DNA of 64,000 nucleotides, taken from the NCBI GenBank assembly GCA_947650285.1, contig CANTFL010001352.1, positions 62,001 through 126,000 of the forward strand, read 5' to 3'. The translations under genes and the position numbers were made by a program. Within the stretch, counting starts at the first letter, position 1. Each line of letters starts with the position of its first letter. Below are positions 62,557 through 64,000 of the stretch, piece after piece. Below the pieces are notes generated by a model. It did not search any database. It saw only the letters and a list, made by a program, of their open reading frames with translations, and was not told the origin of the DNA. The stretch is from Hyaloperonospora brassicae (taxonomy: Eukaryota; Oomycota; Peronosporomycetes; Peronosporales; Peronosporaceae).

Positions 62557-62802
62557 GCTGCCTGGCAGTGCAAAATAAAGAGTGACCGTTGATAGGGCCC
62601 TGATAGCTTGACACACCTTTCTATTTCTTGCTGTGCCCAGCAACGTGAAAGACCGTGCAGCTGTGGTGCCAACGGCATCGAAGCGCTATGTATCAAATTA
62701 TTTGGTTGCGTCGCGGGTTGCCTAACAACCAAAATTACCACTAATTAGAAGATAGCTGCTAGAGGTGAGGTTGAATTGGGTTCAGTGTTGATGATTAGAT
62801 AA

Positions 62803-62983
62803 GCATCACACCGCATTACGCGTCCGTTGCTTCTGATTGGTCAGATAAGGTGGTTACGCTGGATGTGTGGCTCATGTATCAATAGGGTAAAGTCCAGCTA
62901 TCAGGGCCCTAAAAGTATGGTGAGGCTTGCCAAAAGTGTGGTGGAAACAGCAAAAGTATGGTGGAAATAGCAATTCCCAAACG
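62803..62983 (-). repeat. Right TIR of the TAF6-carrying element
   Basis: Reverse complement of 59904-60083 with visible substitutions. The TIR pair is more diverged than that of the 13.8-kb element, so this insertion looks older. Confidence 0.78.
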
Positions 62984-63090
62984 AAAATGACCAAGGAAGA
63001 GTGGGTTTATGCGCACCACATTAACTTGAATATTCTAGGACGTATGGCAATTTATATATTTTCGTGATTAAATGAGGCATATTTATTTCC
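62984..63090 (+). repeat. Dispersed repeat copy 2, right part
   Basis: AACTTGAATATTCTAGGACGTATGGCAATTT (split here as AACTTGAATATTCTAGG at about 63026 and the following bases) aligns with the segment at about 26925-26955. It is the continuation of 59300-59903 beyond the TIR insertion. Confidence 0.65.
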
Positions 63091-63271
63091 GTATATAAAC
63101 GGTGGTTTTTATGTTCCTTGAAATGAATAAACATGTGTATTACGACACGGTGGTATTTAAGTGCAATGAGCGACGGCTTTGTTTACATTCGCTACGAAAG
63201 ACAAATGCATGAACGGTGACACATGACCTACTGGCAAACAAACGAACAAGAAAAACCAAACACGCACGTTC
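63091..63271. other. 3' flank of the Gly/Met-rich gene
   Basis: Short AT-rich stretch; presumed 3' untranslated region and terminator of the minus-strand gene. No specific signal identified. Confidence 0.35.
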
Positions 63272-64000
63272 TTACTCGGATCGAAGACGGCGATACTGCT
63301 TCACATTTGAAGCGTCTCCAGCGGCACCCTGCCCAGCAGTCCCAGTTCCAGTGGCTGGGTTGCCATATACGGAAGGTCCGCCCTGGCCTGCACCACCGCT
63401 TGTCACTGGTCCGCCATTGCCCGAAACGACCGGAGGAGGCCCAGCTCCTGCGCCACCCGAAACAACCGGAGGAGGCCCAGCTCCTGCGCCATTCGAAAAC
63501 CCGGCTCCGGTGCTTGGAGCAAGTGGATGTACTGTCCCTGGCCCTGCCCCGCCGGTGGTACTAGCAGGCATCGTGTAGCTAGGACCGCCGCTAGGTCCTG
63601 CACCTCCTGTGCCGGAGTACATACTGCTTGTACCGCCCGTTCCACCGCCCATTCCTGATACCGACTTGCCGCCGCCTCCACCAGAAGTACCGACGCCTCC
63701 AGCGCCACCACCTACGCCAGGAAATCCACCTCCCATGCCGCCCATGCCAGGAGGTTTGGCACCGCCCATTCCCCCCATTCCGCCCATGCCAGGAAGTCCG
63801 CCGCCCATGCCGCCCATGCCAGGAGGTTTGGCACCGCCCATTCCTCCCATACCGCCCATGCCAGGAAGTCCGCCGCCCATGCCGCCCATGCCAGGAGATT
63901 TAGCACCGCCCATACCTCCCATACCGCCCATACCAGGAAGTCCGCCGCCCATGCCGCCCATGCCAGGAGGTTTAGCACCGCCCATACCTCCCATACCGCC
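63272..64000 (-). CDS. Gly/Met/Pro-rich repeat protein, C-terminal part (start beyond window)
   Basis: A frame open from the right window edge to a TAA at 63272-63274 encodes at least 240 residues. The part nearest the edge consists of 24-residue repeats with MGGMGGAKPPGMGGMGGGLP cores. It then becomes Gly/Ser/Ala/Thr/Pro-rich (GAGAGPPPVVSGGAG twice), and the last residues are charged, SNVKQYRRLRSE. The even codon-level conservation of the repeats and the lack of stops over more than 720 bp support a real gene. No catalytic domain, membrane segment or signal peptide is visible in the part present. It may be a structural or cell-surface Gly-rich protein, or the low-complexity tail of a larger protein; function unknown. 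Confidence 0.65.
   Translation of the reverse strand, partial: GGMGGMGGAKPPGMGGMGGGLPGMGGMGGMGGAKSPGMGGMGGGLPGMGGMGGMGGAKPPGMGGMGGGLPGMGGMGGMGGAKPPGMGGMGGGFPGVGGGAGGVGTSGGGGGKSVSGMGGGTGGTSSMYSGTGGAGPSGGPSYTMPASTTGGAGPGTVHPLAPSTGAGFSNGAGAGPPPVVSGGAGAGPPPVVSGNGGPVTSGGAGQGGPSVYGNPATGTGTAGQGAAGDASNVKQYRRLRSE
63712..64000 (-). repeat. 72-bp tandem repeat within the Gly/Met-rich gene (about 4 units)
   Basis: The landmark AGGAGGTTT/AGGAGATTT recurs at 63749, 63821, 63893 and 63965, exactly 72 bp apart, preserving the 24-codon frame. The array continues past the window end. Confidence 0.92.

Larger units (their letters stand above)
59904..62983. mobile_element. TIR element carrying a captured TAF6 fragment (3.08 kb)
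   Basis: About 180 bp at 59904-60083 match 62803-62983 in inverted orientation (shared blocks include TTGCTATTTCCACCACACTT, CCTGATAGCT, ACCCTATTGAT and TCTGACCAATCAGAAGCAAC). Each tip has imperfect tandem copies of a roughly 20-bp TTTCCACCACACTTTTG unit. The element splits dispersed repeat copy 2, whose two halves are contiguous at the related locus 26.85-26.93 kb. No transposase was recognised inside. Instead it contains a broken host gene (TAF6). This is the layout of a Pack-type (Mutator-like) or similar non-autonomous TIR element. Target duplication is uncertain; AAAATG occurs at both edges. Confidence 0.75.

Noticed and set aside
63403..63978. Overlapping frames opposite and alongside the Gly/Met-rich gene
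   Set aside because: Low-complexity GC-rich repeats leave several frames open; the minus frame ending at 63272 is the only one with regular 24-residue repeats and a charged C-terminus.

Overview
The window looks like part of an oomycete (downy mildew or Phytophthora-type) nuclear genome. The evidence is short GT-AG introns of 67-97 bp, a uracil-catabolism (URC4/DUF1688) gene, a small secreted basic protein, and old LTR and DNA transposons in a very gene-poor, AT-rich landscape. The genus cannot be named from the sequence alone. There are no rRNA genes, CRISPR arrays or bacterial-style operons, and no tRNA gene I can support.

Layout. 1-4596: a decayed Ty3/gypsy retrotransposon on the minus strand, cut by the left window edge, with one LTR (4205-4596) and gag, protease, RT, RNase H and the start of integrase, all broken by stops and frameshifts. 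5453-8036 and 16523-19108: two almost identical 2.58-kb arms in inverted orientation, each carrying a five-exon URC4/urg3-like gene. The arms are separated by about 8.5 kb that contains a 2.1-kb transposon with perfectly length-matched 216-bp terminal inverted repeats (13835-15918). 19859-20557: the only clearly intact full-length gene I see, encoding a 232-aa secreted, lysine/arginine-rich protein (possible effector).

From about 20.9 kb to 55 kb the sequence is an AT-rich desert with no credible gene. Embedded fossils are a dispersed repeat with CAA/CAG tracts (26.4-27.0 kb), a dead pogo/Tigger-type transposase (27.3-28.9 kb), a solo LTR of the same family as the first element (46.0-46.3 kb), a small TAGTGTC-ended element (49.0-49.7 kb) and a GATC-rich array (50.75-50.95 kb). 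GC rises again after about 55-56 kb. There lie unidentified coding-like remnants, another LTR relic (58.6-58.9 kb), and a second copy of the dispersed repeat. Inserted in that repeat is a 3.1-kb TIR element (59904-62983) that carries a broken copy of the general transcription factor gene TAF6. The right edge holds the C-terminal part of a Gly/Met/Pro-rich repeat protein (63272 to the edge).

There is no multi-gene pathway. The window records transposition, segmental inverted duplication and gene capture. The two most useful observations are the inverted URC4 pair, whose copies share a lesion at the same G8 tract, and the TAF6-carrying TIR element, whose insertion can be dated against the related repeat copy at 26.9 kb.
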